Under the pieces are notes generated by a model that saw only the letters and a list, made by a program, of their open reading frames with translations, did not search any database and was not told the DNA's origin. A program made the translations under genes and the position numbers. This document shows, in pieces, positions 1-6,213 of a DNA stretch of 6,382 bases (position 1 is its first letter; every line of letters begins with the position of its first letter). Where the stretch lies: assembly GCA_017420845.1 (NCBI GenBank), contig JAFQOC010000506.1:1-6382 (forward strand). Reading direction: 5' to 3'. The DNA comes from Clostridia bacterium (GTDB lineage Bacteria; Bacillota; Clostridia; Oscillospirales; CAG-272).

Positions 1-50
1 ATGAGGAGGAGGACGAGCCTGACGGCGACGATTCCGAGGACGGCGAGTGA
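1..50 (+). CDS. C-terminal end of an upstream gene (acidic tail)
   Basis: Reading from base 3, the frame gives EEEDEPDGDDSEDGE followed by a TGA stop at 48-50. The first two bases finish a codon that lies outside the window. The tail is almost entirely Glu, Asp, Gly and Ser, a common ending for cytoplasmic nucleic-acid-associated proteins, but far too little is visible to name the gene. The hairpin 30 bases after the stop supports this being a real 3' end. The alternative that this is non-coding cannot be excluded from 15 codons. Confidence 0.55.
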   Translation, partial: EEEDEPDGDDSEDGE

Positions 51-79
51 TCCTCGGGGATGTTTTCACATTCTTTTTG

Positions 80-114
80 CAGAAAAATGCCGCGAAAAAG
101 CGACATTTTTTCTG
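80..114 (+). terminator. Probable intrinsic terminator, possibly bidirectional
   Basis: The arms CAGAAAAATGCCGC (80-93) and GCGACATTTTTTCTG (100-114) pair around a GAAAAA loop with one C-A mismatch and one bulged T. The A-run before and T-run after the short GC core are the usual layout of a terminator that can act in both directions. It sits 30 bases after the upstream stop codon and well before the sigma factor start, separating the two transcription units. Confidence 0.6.
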
Positions 115-151
115 TTTGACGGCTGATTGACCTCCTCTTTTGCGTATCTAT

Positions 152-177
152 GGGTGAGGGAATCATTCCCAAAACCC
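152..177 (+). promoter_or_regulatory. Nested inverted repeats in the sigma factor leader
   Basis: A perfect palindrome GGGAAT-C-ATTCCC lies at 158-170, flanked by GGGT (152-155) and ACCC (174-177), which are also complementary. It ends one base before the ribosome binding site at 178-185. It could be an operator half-site pair or, as RNA, a small stem next to the start of translation. I could not find a convincing sigma-A promoter between the terminator and this element, so the promoter of this operon is unassigned; an ECF-type autoregulated promoter is possible but not shown. Confidence 0.35.
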
Positions 178-194
178 GAAAGGAGTCTGAAATC

Positions 195-764
195 ATGAGC
201 GAAAAATCCCAATCCCCCCTCGCGGATGCTTCCATTATCGAGCTGTACAACGCCCGTGACGAGCGCGCGATCTCCGAGACCGACCGCAAGTACGGAAGCT
301 ACTGCACGACGGTGTCCATGAACATCCTGCACAGCTACCCCGATGCGGAGGAATGCGTCAACGATACCTACCTTCACACGTGGCGAGCCATTCCCCCCCA
401 GAATCCTCCCAGTTTGCGGAACTTCCTGGGCAAGATTATCCGCAATCTCTCCATCACCCGCTGGCGCACCATGCACAGCCAAAAGCGGGACAGCGACCTG
501 ACCGTAACCCTCTCCGAGCTGGAGGACTGCCTGTCCGTCCCCGCCGAGACCGAGGGGAGCGTCCTCTCCGAGTGGCTCAACGGCTTTCTGGAGGGGCTGG
601 ATGCCCGCGAGCGGAAGCTCTTCGTGGGGCGGTACTGGTACGCCCACCCCGTAAACCGTCTGGCCGAGGCCTACGGCATGACCCCCAACGCCGTTACCAA
701 GCAGCTGGCCCGCACCCGGGAGCGGCTCCGCGCCTATCTGTCCGAAAGGGGGTATTCGGTATGA
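195..764 (+). CDS. ECF-type RNA polymerase sigma-70 family factor
   Basis: This 189-residue protein should direct RNA polymerase to a specific promoter set. Region 2 spans about residues 13-92, with the core-binding and -10 recognition signature DAEECVNDTYLHTWRAIPP (50-68) followed by RNFLGKIIRNLSITRWR. Region 4 covers about 123-186, with the helix-turn-helix VNRLAEAYGMTPNAVTKQLA (153-172) and a basic recognition tail, RTRERLRAYL. There is no region 3, and the length fits the ECF (group 4) class. I chose the ATG at 195 because AAAGGAG (178-185) is 9 bases upstream; an in-frame ATG at 150 would add 15 residues but has no comparable binding site. The stop overlaps the next start as ATGA, so the two proteins are translationally coupled, the usual arrangement for a sigma factor and its membrane anti-sigma factor. 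The target promoters are unknown. No symbol is assigned because ECF factors cannot be named from sequence alone. Confidence 0.9.
   Translation: MSEKSQSPLADASIIELYNARDERAISETDRKYGSYCTTVSMNILHSYPDAEECVNDTYLHTWRAIPPQNPPSLRNFLGKIIRNLSITRWRTMHSQKRDSDLTVTLSELEDCLSVPAETEGSVLSEWLNGFLEGLDARERKLFVGRYWYAHPVNRLAEAYGMTPNAVTKQLARTRERLRAYLSERGYSV
745..752 (+). promoter_or_regulatory. Ribosome binding site that sets the start of the membrane protein
   Basis: AAAGGGGG lies inside the last codons of the sigma factor gene, 8 bases before the ATG at 761. The reading frame is open far upstream (from 353), but that part overlaps the sigma factor in another frame, so this site together with the ATGA overlap fixes the true start at 761. 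Confidence 0.75.
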
Positions 765-2362
765 GCAAGCGTATGAGCGGTTATGATGCCTTCTTGAAGA
801 TAGCGGACATCCGCGAGGATTTCCTGGACGAGGCCTACCTTCCCGCCCTGTTCCCGACGGCAAAGCCTGCCCAAGGGAAGAAGCTTCTCGCGCCCCTGTG
901 GGGCTTTTTAGGAGGCCGCGCCGTAGCGGCGGTTCTGTGCGGTGTGCTGGCGCTGGGTGTATTGACGGCGGCGGTGCTGCTGTCCCCCCTCAATCCCTTC
1001 CGGGATCCCCCCGTGACCGAGCCCCCTGTCACCGACACCTCCGACCCCGCCGAGACGCCCCCCGTCAGCGGAGGGGAGGAGGAAACCGAGCCCGAGGCAG
1101 AGGAGATCGGTGATCCCTATGAGCTGGTCTTCGCCTCCAACGGCGACGGTACCTGCAGAGTCAGCGATATCAAGGTGAATCCCAAGTATCACGAGAAATT
1201 TGACCTGATTATCCCTGCCACATCCCCCGACGGGGAGCGGGTGGTTTCGGTGGAGAATCCCGGGGGCTTTGGGTACGCGAACGTCCCCTACATCCTGCTT
1301 CCCGAGGACTTCGAGCCTCTGCTCTACCGCGTCCGCACCCACTTTGGGGCGGATTCCCTGACGGCAAGACGTTTTTCGTCCTATTTCGTTTTAAGAAGCG
1401 TCGAGATCTGCTCTACCGAAAATCTGAAGAAGGATCTGCTGGATGCCTATCCGTGGGCGGCGGTGACCGACTTCATTATGCTGGACGTCGCCACCGTTAT
1501 GGAGGTGGAGGGGGCCAACCTATCGGGCTGGATCGCCGAGGCGGCTCCCGAATTTGTGGCTTACGATGTGGAAAAGAAGATCCACGATCTGGTGTCGGCC
1601 CACGGCTATACTCTGACGCGCTTGGAGAAGCCCTATGACGTAGAGGATGTGGCGGACAACGGCGTCTGGGTCGAGCGCATCCTGCTGGAGGATGGGATCG
1701 AGGTCATCGGAGAGGAAGCCTTCGGCTTTACCTGCGCCACCTCCCTGACCCTCCCCGCGGGGCTTCGCGAGATCGGAGACTATGCCTTTGCGAATTGCCG
1801 CGAGCTGTCCGAGATCCGCTGGCCTACCGAAAAGACCCTGCAACGCATTGGGGAGCGTGCCTTCACCATGTGCCAGAGCATCACCTCGGTGCCTCTGACG
1901 GGCGACGGGCTGACGGTCGGGGCGTATGCCTTCGAGTTCTGCGATATTCAAGAGATCACGTGGGGCACGGGCGTGGCCTTCGTGGAGGAAAACGCCATAT
2001 CGAACACGAACTACGGACACCTGTACGTTCTGCCCGAGGTGACCGAGCTGCCCGACGGCGGTTTCCCGTGGCTGAGCCAGCAGACGTCCTTGGTGACGGC
2101 GGAGGACTGGCAGCCTGTGCGTTTCGGGGATCATGCTTTCCATGGGTTAGCGCTCGGCTTTAATTGGCAGGACGAGTTTGTGTTCCCACGGAGCGTTACC
2201 TACATCGGGGAGCAGATCTTCCCCGAGGGCGTTCATCTCCACTTCCGCTACGATGGCACCGTGGCCGAATGGGAGGCCATCGAAAAGCACGAGGCATGGG
2301 CGAACGGTAATGTTCTGATCATTGATTGCGACGACGGTCAGGTGCAGATCGGACAACCGTGA
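761..2362 (+). CDS. Probable membrane anti-sigma factor with BspA-like leucine-rich-repeat ectodomain
   Basis: This 533-residue protein is the translationally coupled partner of the ECF sigma factor. Residues 1-50 are a short charged cytoplasmic segment, including IREDFLDEAYLPALF, the likely sigma-binding part. Residues 54-76 form one transmembrane helix (AVAAVLCGVLALGVLTAAVL). Residues 81-117 are an extended stalk rich in Pro, Thr, Asp and Glu. The outside part starts with a segment typical of BspA proteins (YELVFASNGDGTCRVSDIKV, 120-139). About 135 residues without obvious repeats follow. Leucine-rich repeats of the LRR_5 type come next, with consensus-like units GIEVIGEEAF, GLREIGDYAFANC, LQRIGERAFTMC and LTVGAYAFEFC (about 303-395), degenerating to a later unit near SVTYIGEQIF (478-487). 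The end, VLIIDCDDGQVQI, is a common BspA-type terminus. The anti-sigma role is inferred from position, overlap and topology; no zinc-binding anti-sigma motif is visible. It could instead be a surface protein merely co-expressed with the sigma factor. Start chosen from the binding site at 745-752. Confidence 0.75.
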   Translation: MSKRMSGYDAFLKIADIREDFLDEAYLPALFPTAKPAQGKKLLAPLWGFLGGRAVAAVLCGVLALGVLTAAVLLSPLNPFRDPPVTEPPVTDTSDPAETPPVSGGEEETEPEAEEIGDPYELVFASNGDGTCRVSDIKVNPKYHEKFDLIIPATSPDGERVVSVENPGGFGYANVPYILLPEDFEPLLYRVRTHFGADSLTARRFSSYFVLRSVEICSTENLKKDLLDAYPWAAVTDFIMLDVATVMEVEGANLSGWIAEAAPEFVAYDVEKKIHDLVSAHGYTLTRLEKPYDVEDVADNGVWVERILLEDGIEVIGEEAFGFTCATSLTLPAGLREIGDYAFANCRELSEIRWPTEKTLQRIGERAFTMCQSITSVPLTGDGLTVGAYAFEFCDIQEITWGTGVAFVEENAISNTNYGHLYVLPEVTELPDGGFPWLSQQTSLVTAEDWQPVRFGDHAFHGLALGFNWQDEFVFPRSVTYIGEQIFPEGVHLHFRYDGTVAEWEAIEKHEAWANGNVLIIDCDDGQVQIGQP

Positions 2363-2388
2363 TGACGGCATACCTGTGTATCCCCATG

Positions 2389-2423
2389 AGCGAAGGGCTC
2401 CGCGTATGCGGGGCTCTTTCGCT
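2389..2423 (+). terminator. Strong hairpin, probable intrinsic terminator of the sigma/membrane protein operon
   Basis: AGCGAA plus GGGCTCCGC (2389-2403) pairs with GCGGGGCTC and TTCGCT (2408-2423) around a GTAT loop, giving 15 pairs with two G-T wobbles and one bulged T. It starts 26 bases after the stop at 2362. The T-run (CTCTTTCGCTT) is short and lies partly inside the stem, so termination may be less than complete. Confidence 0.65.
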
Positions 2424-2470
2424 TGGAACAGTAAGAGACTGTGAGGCGGAGGTGACCGCGAAAGAATGTG

Positions 2471-2485
2471 TGTGTATTTTACACA
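2471..2485. promoter_or_regulatory. Palindrome TGTGTA-TTT-TACACA, possible operator
   Basis: A perfect inverted repeat of 6-bp arms with a 3-base centre lies 16 bases upstream of the -35 box of the glycosidase-like gene. If transcription starts near 2537, its centre is at about -60, a usual position for an activator that contacts RNA polymerase from upstream. The sequence does not let me name the regulator. It is AT-rich, so a chance palindrome is possible. Confidence 0.45.
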
Positions 2486-2501
2486 AAATTCCGAAATCTT
2501 A

Positions 2502-2530
2502 TTGACGAAGTGAAATGAATATGATACAAT
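2502..2530 (+). promoter_or_regulatory. Sigma-A promoter with extended -10
   Basis: TTGACG (2502-2507) and TACAAT (2525-2530) are separated by exactly 17 bases, and TG at 2522-2523 gives an extended -10 element. Each hexamer differs from the housekeeping consensus at one position. Transcription should start near 2537, leaving an untranslated leader of about 25 bases. This suggests strong expression by the main sigma factor rather than by the ECF factor next door. Confidence 0.85.
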
Positions 2531-2561
2531 ATATACACCAACTCTTGAAAGGAGTTTCCCC

Positions 2562-5500
2562 ATGAAACATCAACTTTACAAGCGATTGCTGTCTCTTGCT
2601 CTGTGCGCGGTTATGGTGTTCGCGGTCTTCGCCGCCATCATTCCCGTCTCCGCCGCCTCGGAGGTCAGCATCCAGAACGGTACGGGTACCCGCGAGCCCA
2701 TCCGCGTGGGCAAGACCTACTCCTACCGCGCCATGGTAAACGGTGAGTTCACAGGCTTTGGCTACAGTATGCCCACCTGGACCAAGAAGGATTCCTACGC
2801 CACTCTGTACCTATACAAGTGGCAGGGAAGCTATGAAAAGACTGTCGCCTCCACTCCCGTTGCCTCCAAGGAGTACAAGCCTTTGACCGACGGTGCCTAC
2901 CATTGGGTGGAGTTTGATCCCCAGCCCGCGGGCGAGTACCTGTTCCATATCGCTGACGGCGGTGCCGACGTGGGTGTCTGGACCAATTCAAGCCCCACCG
3001 ACTCCAAGGGATTTTTGTACATCAACGGCGTGGAGCAGAGAGGAGAGCCCGATTTGAAGATCCGCTTTACAGACGCCCCCGCCGAGCCCTTCGGAAATTG
3101 CGAGGCCTCGGGGGATATCCGCAGTATTCAGTACCCCTACAAGAAACAGTCGGGCGAGGCCGTGTTCAACATGAACTCCGCCTTCGGTATCCGCGCAAAC
3201 GTCACCTCCTCCTTCGTGGGCGTCCAGTTCAAGATGGCCACCTACATGGCCACCGATATTGAGATCGACATGAACGTCTACGCTTGGAAGGGAACCTATG
3301 AAAAGACCGTGGCCGAGCCCCCCGTGGGCGCGGGTCACATTACCCTGGTGGACAATGCCATGCAGGGTGTGACCTTTGACGAGATTCCCGCGGGCGACTA
3401 CCTCTTCCTGGCCGAGAACTTCACCAAGGCTCCCGCCATGTACGTCTACGGCACCGTGGAGAGCTTCAAGGGCTACGTCTACCGCGACGGCTTCCCCGTG
3501 GAGAATAACGTCCAGTATCCCGTCATGCAGATCATCTTCAATGAGGAGAAGGAGGATTACTTCATGCAGTGCTCCAAGCCCGAGGATACCGTCACGGGTG
3601 ACCACGTGGCCCCCCCTGCCTACGTCATCCCTGAGGACAGCCTGATCTATACCCATCCCGTCATGCCCGATACCTGGGTCTTCACCGACGGCTTGGGCCG
3701 CGTGTCCCTGACCAACGCCGACGTGGGCGACCTCAAGGCCGACAAGACCCTGGCCATGTTCTACTGGACCTGGCACATCGACGGCTTTACCACCCACGTT
3801 CCCGTCAACGTCCAGCAGTACTCCGAGAAGTACCCCGAGGCCATGCGGGACTGGGATAACCCCATCTGGGAGAATACCCACTCCTACTGGTGGAACGAAT
3901 CCATCTATGGCTTCTACCGCGGCGACGATAAGTGGGTGCTCCGCAAGCAGGCAGAGCTTTTGGCCAACGCAGGCGTGGACGTCATCTTCACCGATAACAC
4001 CAACGCCGAGATGACCTGGCGCAACGCCTATACCCCCCTCATGGAGGAGTGGACCGACGCCATGAACGACGGCCTTATGGCCCCCAAGGTCTCCTTCATG
4101 CTCCCCTTCTGGGATAAGGCTTACACCAATACCCAAGTCCAGTCCCTCTATCTGGACGTCTTCCGCGCGGGCAAGTTCCAGAATCTCTGGTTCTACTGGG
4201 ACGATAAGCCCATGCTCATGGCCATCAAGGGCTCCTTCAACGCCAACGCCTCCCCCATTGAGAAGGAAATTTCCAATTTCTTCACCTTCCGCGCGGGTCA
4301 GCCCGGCTACGTGGTGGATAAGACCGACAACAGCTCGTGGGGCTGGCTGTCCATGTACCCCCAGGCCGTCTACTACAAGAACAACGCCGACCGCAAGAAC
4401 GGCGTGGTGGAGCAGATGACCGTGGGTATCGCCATGAACCACGACTACGAGAACAAGGCCCTGGCCGCCATGAGCGGTAACAACATCGCAGGCCGCTCCT
4501 ACACTTCCGAGTACAAGGACCGCTACGTCAAGGAGGGTGCCGAGGCCTCCAAGTGGGGCTACAACTTCGCCGAGCAGTTCGAATACGCGCTCGAGGTAGA
4601 CCCCAAGGTCATCTTCGTCACGGGCTGGAACGAGTTCCGCGTGGGCCGCTACGAGGTGTGGCCCGAGTCGGGTCCCGCCGCCGTGGAGAACGCTTTCCCC
4701 GATCAGTACAACGACGAATACTCCCGCGACATCGAGCCCACTAAGGGCGCTCTGCAGGACCACTACTACTACCAGCTGGTCAACTTCGTCCGTCAGTTCA
4801 AGGGCGCGAGACCCATCCCCACTCCCTCCGAACAGAAGACCATCGACTTGAATGCGGGCTACGACCAGTGGAAGGACGTGGCTCCCTACTTCGGCGCCTA
4901 TATCGGTAATACCGAGGACAGAAACGCTCCCGGCTACGGCAATCTGGTCTACACCGAGACCTCGGGCCGTAACGACATCATCGGCGCCCAGGTCTCCCGT
5001 GACGCCGACTACCTCTACTTCCTGGTGGAGTGCGCCGACAACATCACGTCCCACACCGACGCTCTGTGGATGAATCTCTACCTCGACACCGATCAGTCGA
5101 AGCAGGGCTGGAACACCTTTGACTTCGTGGTGGGCAAGACCGCGGGCACCGACAAGACCCTGGTGCTGGAGAAGTTCACCGCCGAAAATGACTACGCCAA
5201 GACCGAGAAGGTGGCCGACGTGGAGTACAAGGTGGACGGCCGCTATATGACCGTTAAGATCGCCAAGGCCGACTTGGGGCTGACCGACAGCTTCACCGTC
5301 AACTTCGCCTGGACCGACAACGTCCACGACGAGGGCGACTACAACAAGTTCTCGGGCGATATCCTGGACTTCTACATCTCGGGCGACGTAGCCCCCGGCG
5401 GACGCTTCAAGTTCAGCTACGTGGTCGCCGCCGAGGGCGGTGAGACCACCGACACCGATCCCGCGGATACCGAAACCTCCGAGGATCCCACCGAGGCCCC

Positions 5501-5666
5501 CACGGATCCCGTAGAGACCCCCACCGACGCCCCTGCCACCGAAGCTCCCACCGATTCCGAGTCCGAGACCGAGGGCAAGAAGGGCTGCAAGTCCTCCGTA
5601 GCCGCTGCCGCTACCGTCCTGACCGCCGCCGCCGCTGTCGTGGCTCTTAAGAAGAAGGAAGATTGA
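2562..5666 (+). CDS. Secreted, surface-anchored multidomain GH71/99-like glycosidase with CBM9-like domain
   Basis: This 1034-residue protein has a signal peptide at 1-32 (basic start, hydrophobic core, PVSA cleavage region). Two related modules follow (about 35-170 and 185-328) that share Y.W.G.YEKTVA..PV and FD..PAG.YLF and are probably beta-sandwich binding domains. Residues about 390-750 resemble the GH71/99-like (WbsX-like) barrel family: LAMFYWTWH (397-405), DDKWVLRKQAELLANAGVDV (455-474), FTDNTN, FVTGWNEFRVGRYEVWPES (685-703) and EYSRDIEPTKG (719-729). E691 in WNEF is the best catalytic candidate. Residues about 757-955 look CBM9-like, beginning IDLNAGYDQWKDV and including LYLDTDQSKQGWNTFDFVV. 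A Thr/Pro/Asp/Glu stalk (958-1005) leads to a GKKGCKSS / hydrophobic helix / LKKKED end that should hold it in the membrane or be processed by a sorting enzyme; there is no LPXTG motif. The substrate cannot be told. AAAGGAG at 2548-2554 supports the ATG at 2562. Codon use is strongly biased to C- or G-ending codons, more than in its neighbours, which fits high expression. The small gene 5670-6095 follows at 3 bases. Confidence 0.85.
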   Translation: MKHQLYKRLLSLALCAVMVFAVFAAIIPVSAASEVSIQNGTGTREPIRVGKTYSYRAMVNGEFTGFGYSMPTWTKKDSYATLYLYKWQGSYEKTVASTPVASKEYKPLTDGAYHWVEFDPQPAGEYLFHIADGGADVGVWTNSSPTDSKGFLYINGVEQRGEPDLKIRFTDAPAEPFGNCEASGDIRSIQYPYKKQSGEAVFNMNSAFGIRANVTSSFVGVQFKMATYMATDIEIDMNVYAWKGTYEKTVAEPPVGAGHITLVDNAMQGVTFDEIPAGDYLFLAENFTKAPAMYVYGTVESFKGYVYRDGFPVENNVQYPVMQIIFNEEKEDYFMQCSKPEDTVTGDHVAPPAYVIPEDSLIYTHPVMPDTWVFTDGLGRVSLTNADVGDLKADKTLAMFYWTWHIDGFTTHVPVNVQQYSEKYPEAMRDWDNPIWENTHSYWWNESIYGFYRGDDKWVLRKQAELLANAGVDVIFTDNTNAEMTWRNAYTPLMEEWTDAMNDGLMAPKVSFMLPFWDKAYTNTQVQSLYLDVFRAGKFQNLWFYWDDKPMLMAIKGSFNANASPIEKEISNFFTFRAGQPGYVVDKTDNSSWGWLSMYPQAVYYKNNADRKNGVVEQMTVGIAMNHDYENKALAAMSGNNIAGRSYTSEYKDRYVKEGAEASKWGYNFAEQFEYALEVDPKVIFVTGWNEFRVGRYEVWPESGPAAVENAFPDQYNDEYSRDIEPTKGALQDHYYYQLVNFVRQFKGARPIPTPSEQKTIDLNAGYDQWKDVAPYFGAYIGNTEDRNAPGYGNLVYTETSGRNDIIGAQVSRDADYLYFLVECADNITSHTDALWMNLYLDTDQSKQGWNTFDFVVGKTAGTDKTLVLEKFTAENDYAKTEKVADVEYKVDGRYMTVKIAKADLGLTDSFTVNFAWTDNVHDEGDYNKFSGDILDFYISGDVAPGGRFKFSYVVAAEGGETTDTDPADTETSEDPTEAPTDPVETPTDAPATEAPTDSESETEGKKGCKSSVAAAATVLTAAAAVVALKKKED
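2664..3071 (+). repeat. N-terminal module A of the glycosidase-like protein
   Basis: This stretch encodes residues 35-170. It matches module B at three places in the same order: YLYKWQGSYEKTVASTPV (83-100), VEFDPQPAGEYLF (116-128) and SKGFLYINGV (148-157). The order and spacing of shared motifs indicate an internal duplication. The fold is likely a beta sandwich; the domain family is not recognised. Confidence 0.7.
3114..3545 (+). repeat. N-terminal module B of the glycosidase-like protein
   Basis: This stretch encodes residues 185-328. Its motifs NVYAWKGTYEKTVAEPPV (238-255), VTFDEIPAGDYLF (270-282) and FKGYVYRDGF (302-311) correspond one to one with module A. Outside these motifs the two copies have diverged strongly, so the duplication is old. 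Confidence 0.7.
5433..5576 (+). repeat. Low-complexity stalk coding region (Thr/Pro/Asp/Glu-rich)
   Basis: Residues 958-1005 are built from loosely repeated units such as TDPADTET, EDPTEAPTDP, VETPTDAPATEAPTDSE. It is an extended, acidic spacer of the type that lifts a catalytic region away from the cell envelope, and could carry O-linked sugars. Its imperfect triplet repetition makes it prone to length variation. Confidence 0.8.
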
Positions 5667-5669
5667 TAT

Positions 5670-6095
5670 ATGAAAAAAAGGTGGCTTATTCCTCTCATTG
5701 CGGGGGCCGTGGTTGTGTTCGTTGCCTTTGGTGTCCTGACTATGACCGTGGTGCTAAAAAGCTACGAGCGTGATAACGTGATGGGGACCTACGTGGAGCC
5801 CTACGAAACCAAGGCCGTGGAATTCCTGCGGCAGGACCAAGAGTTTACCGCCCTGTACGGTGAGGACGTCACGCTGGAAGGTCGGAACATCAGGTACCGT
5901 TTTACCGACCCGAAAAAGTATACCGGTATTTCCCTTAATCCCCAAATTCCTGCTTCCGCCGAGGAGTTTGCGGCGGAGCTGGAAAGCCTGACCGTTTCCT
6001 TTGAGCTTCCCGACCTGCGCGTGGTCACCGTCACCTTCGCCAGGACGCCCGATGGAACGCCGGAGCTGACGGGTTGGGAATTCACCGACGAATGA
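5670..6095 (+). CDS. Small membrane-anchored protein of unknown function
   Basis: This 141-residue protein begins MKKRW and has one hydrophobic helix at about residues 5-29 (LIPLIAGAVVVFVAFGVLTM), so it is a signal-anchor protein with its remaining 110 residues outside the cell. The outer part is acidic (EFLRQDQEFTALYGEDVTLE, then RYRFTDPKKYTGI, then a predicted strand-rich end VSFELPDLRVVTVTFARTPD) and looks like a small alpha/beta domain. I do not recognise a family. The ATG at 5670 is 3 bases after the stop of the glycosidase-like gene, and its binding site (AAGGAAG, 5655-5661) lies within that gene's last codons, so the two are co-transcribed and probably coupled. A role at the envelope alongside the large protein is inference. 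Codon use is less biased than in the gene before it. Confidence 0.75.
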   Translation: MKKRWLIPLIAGAVVVFVAFGVLTMTVVLKSYERDNVMGTYVEPYETKAVEFLRQDQEFTALYGEDVTLEGRNIRYRFTDPKKYTGISLNPQIPASAEEFAAELESLTVSFELPDLRVVTVTFARTPDGTPELTGWEFTDE

Positions 6096-6127
6096 GAGAC
6101 TGTACCGACTGTACGTATCATGCTTCC

Positions 6128-6163
6128 ATCCCCCGCCCCATGGCGGGGGATCTTTGACTTTTT
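6128..6163 (+). terminator. Intrinsic terminator after the glycosidase-like operon
   Basis: ATCCCCCGCC (6128-6137) and GGCGGGGGAT (6142-6151) form a perfect 10-bp stem with a CCAT loop, followed by CTTTGACTTTTT. It lies 32 bases after the stop of the small membrane protein gene and closes the 2562-6095 transcript. Confidence 0.85.
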
Positions 6164-6213
6164 GGGAGACGTCGGAGGAGCCGTCGAAGAATAACGGTGC
6201 TGTGGGCTTCTTT

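Noticed and set aside
116..148. TTGACG (116-121) and TTGACC (127-132) as -35 boxes for the sigma factor operon
   Set aside because: No acceptable -10 hexamer lies 16-18 bases downstream of either; the nearest candidates, around GTATCT/TATCTA, are at spacings of 22-23 or 11-12.
353..760. Upstream extension of the membrane protein frame to an ATG at 353
   Set aside because: The extra 136 residues overlap the well-supported sigma factor in another frame, are Pro/Arg/His-rich, and the ATG at 761 has a good ribosome binding site.
66..863. A 265-codon open frame on the - strand
   Set aside because: It covers the terminator, the sigma factor and the start of the membrane protein on the opposite strand, with a repetitive Gly/Val/Leu-rich product and no family resemblance.
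1520..2143. A 207-codon open frame on the - strand
   Set aside because: It is a shadow of the leucine-rich-repeat coding region; the product has no domain pattern and no binding site was seen at its start.
2988..5327. A 779-codon open frame on the - strand
   Set aside because: It lies fully antisense to the glycosidase-like gene, has low-complexity Val/Gly/Leu/His composition, no recognisable domain, and is explained by the codon bias of the + strand gene.
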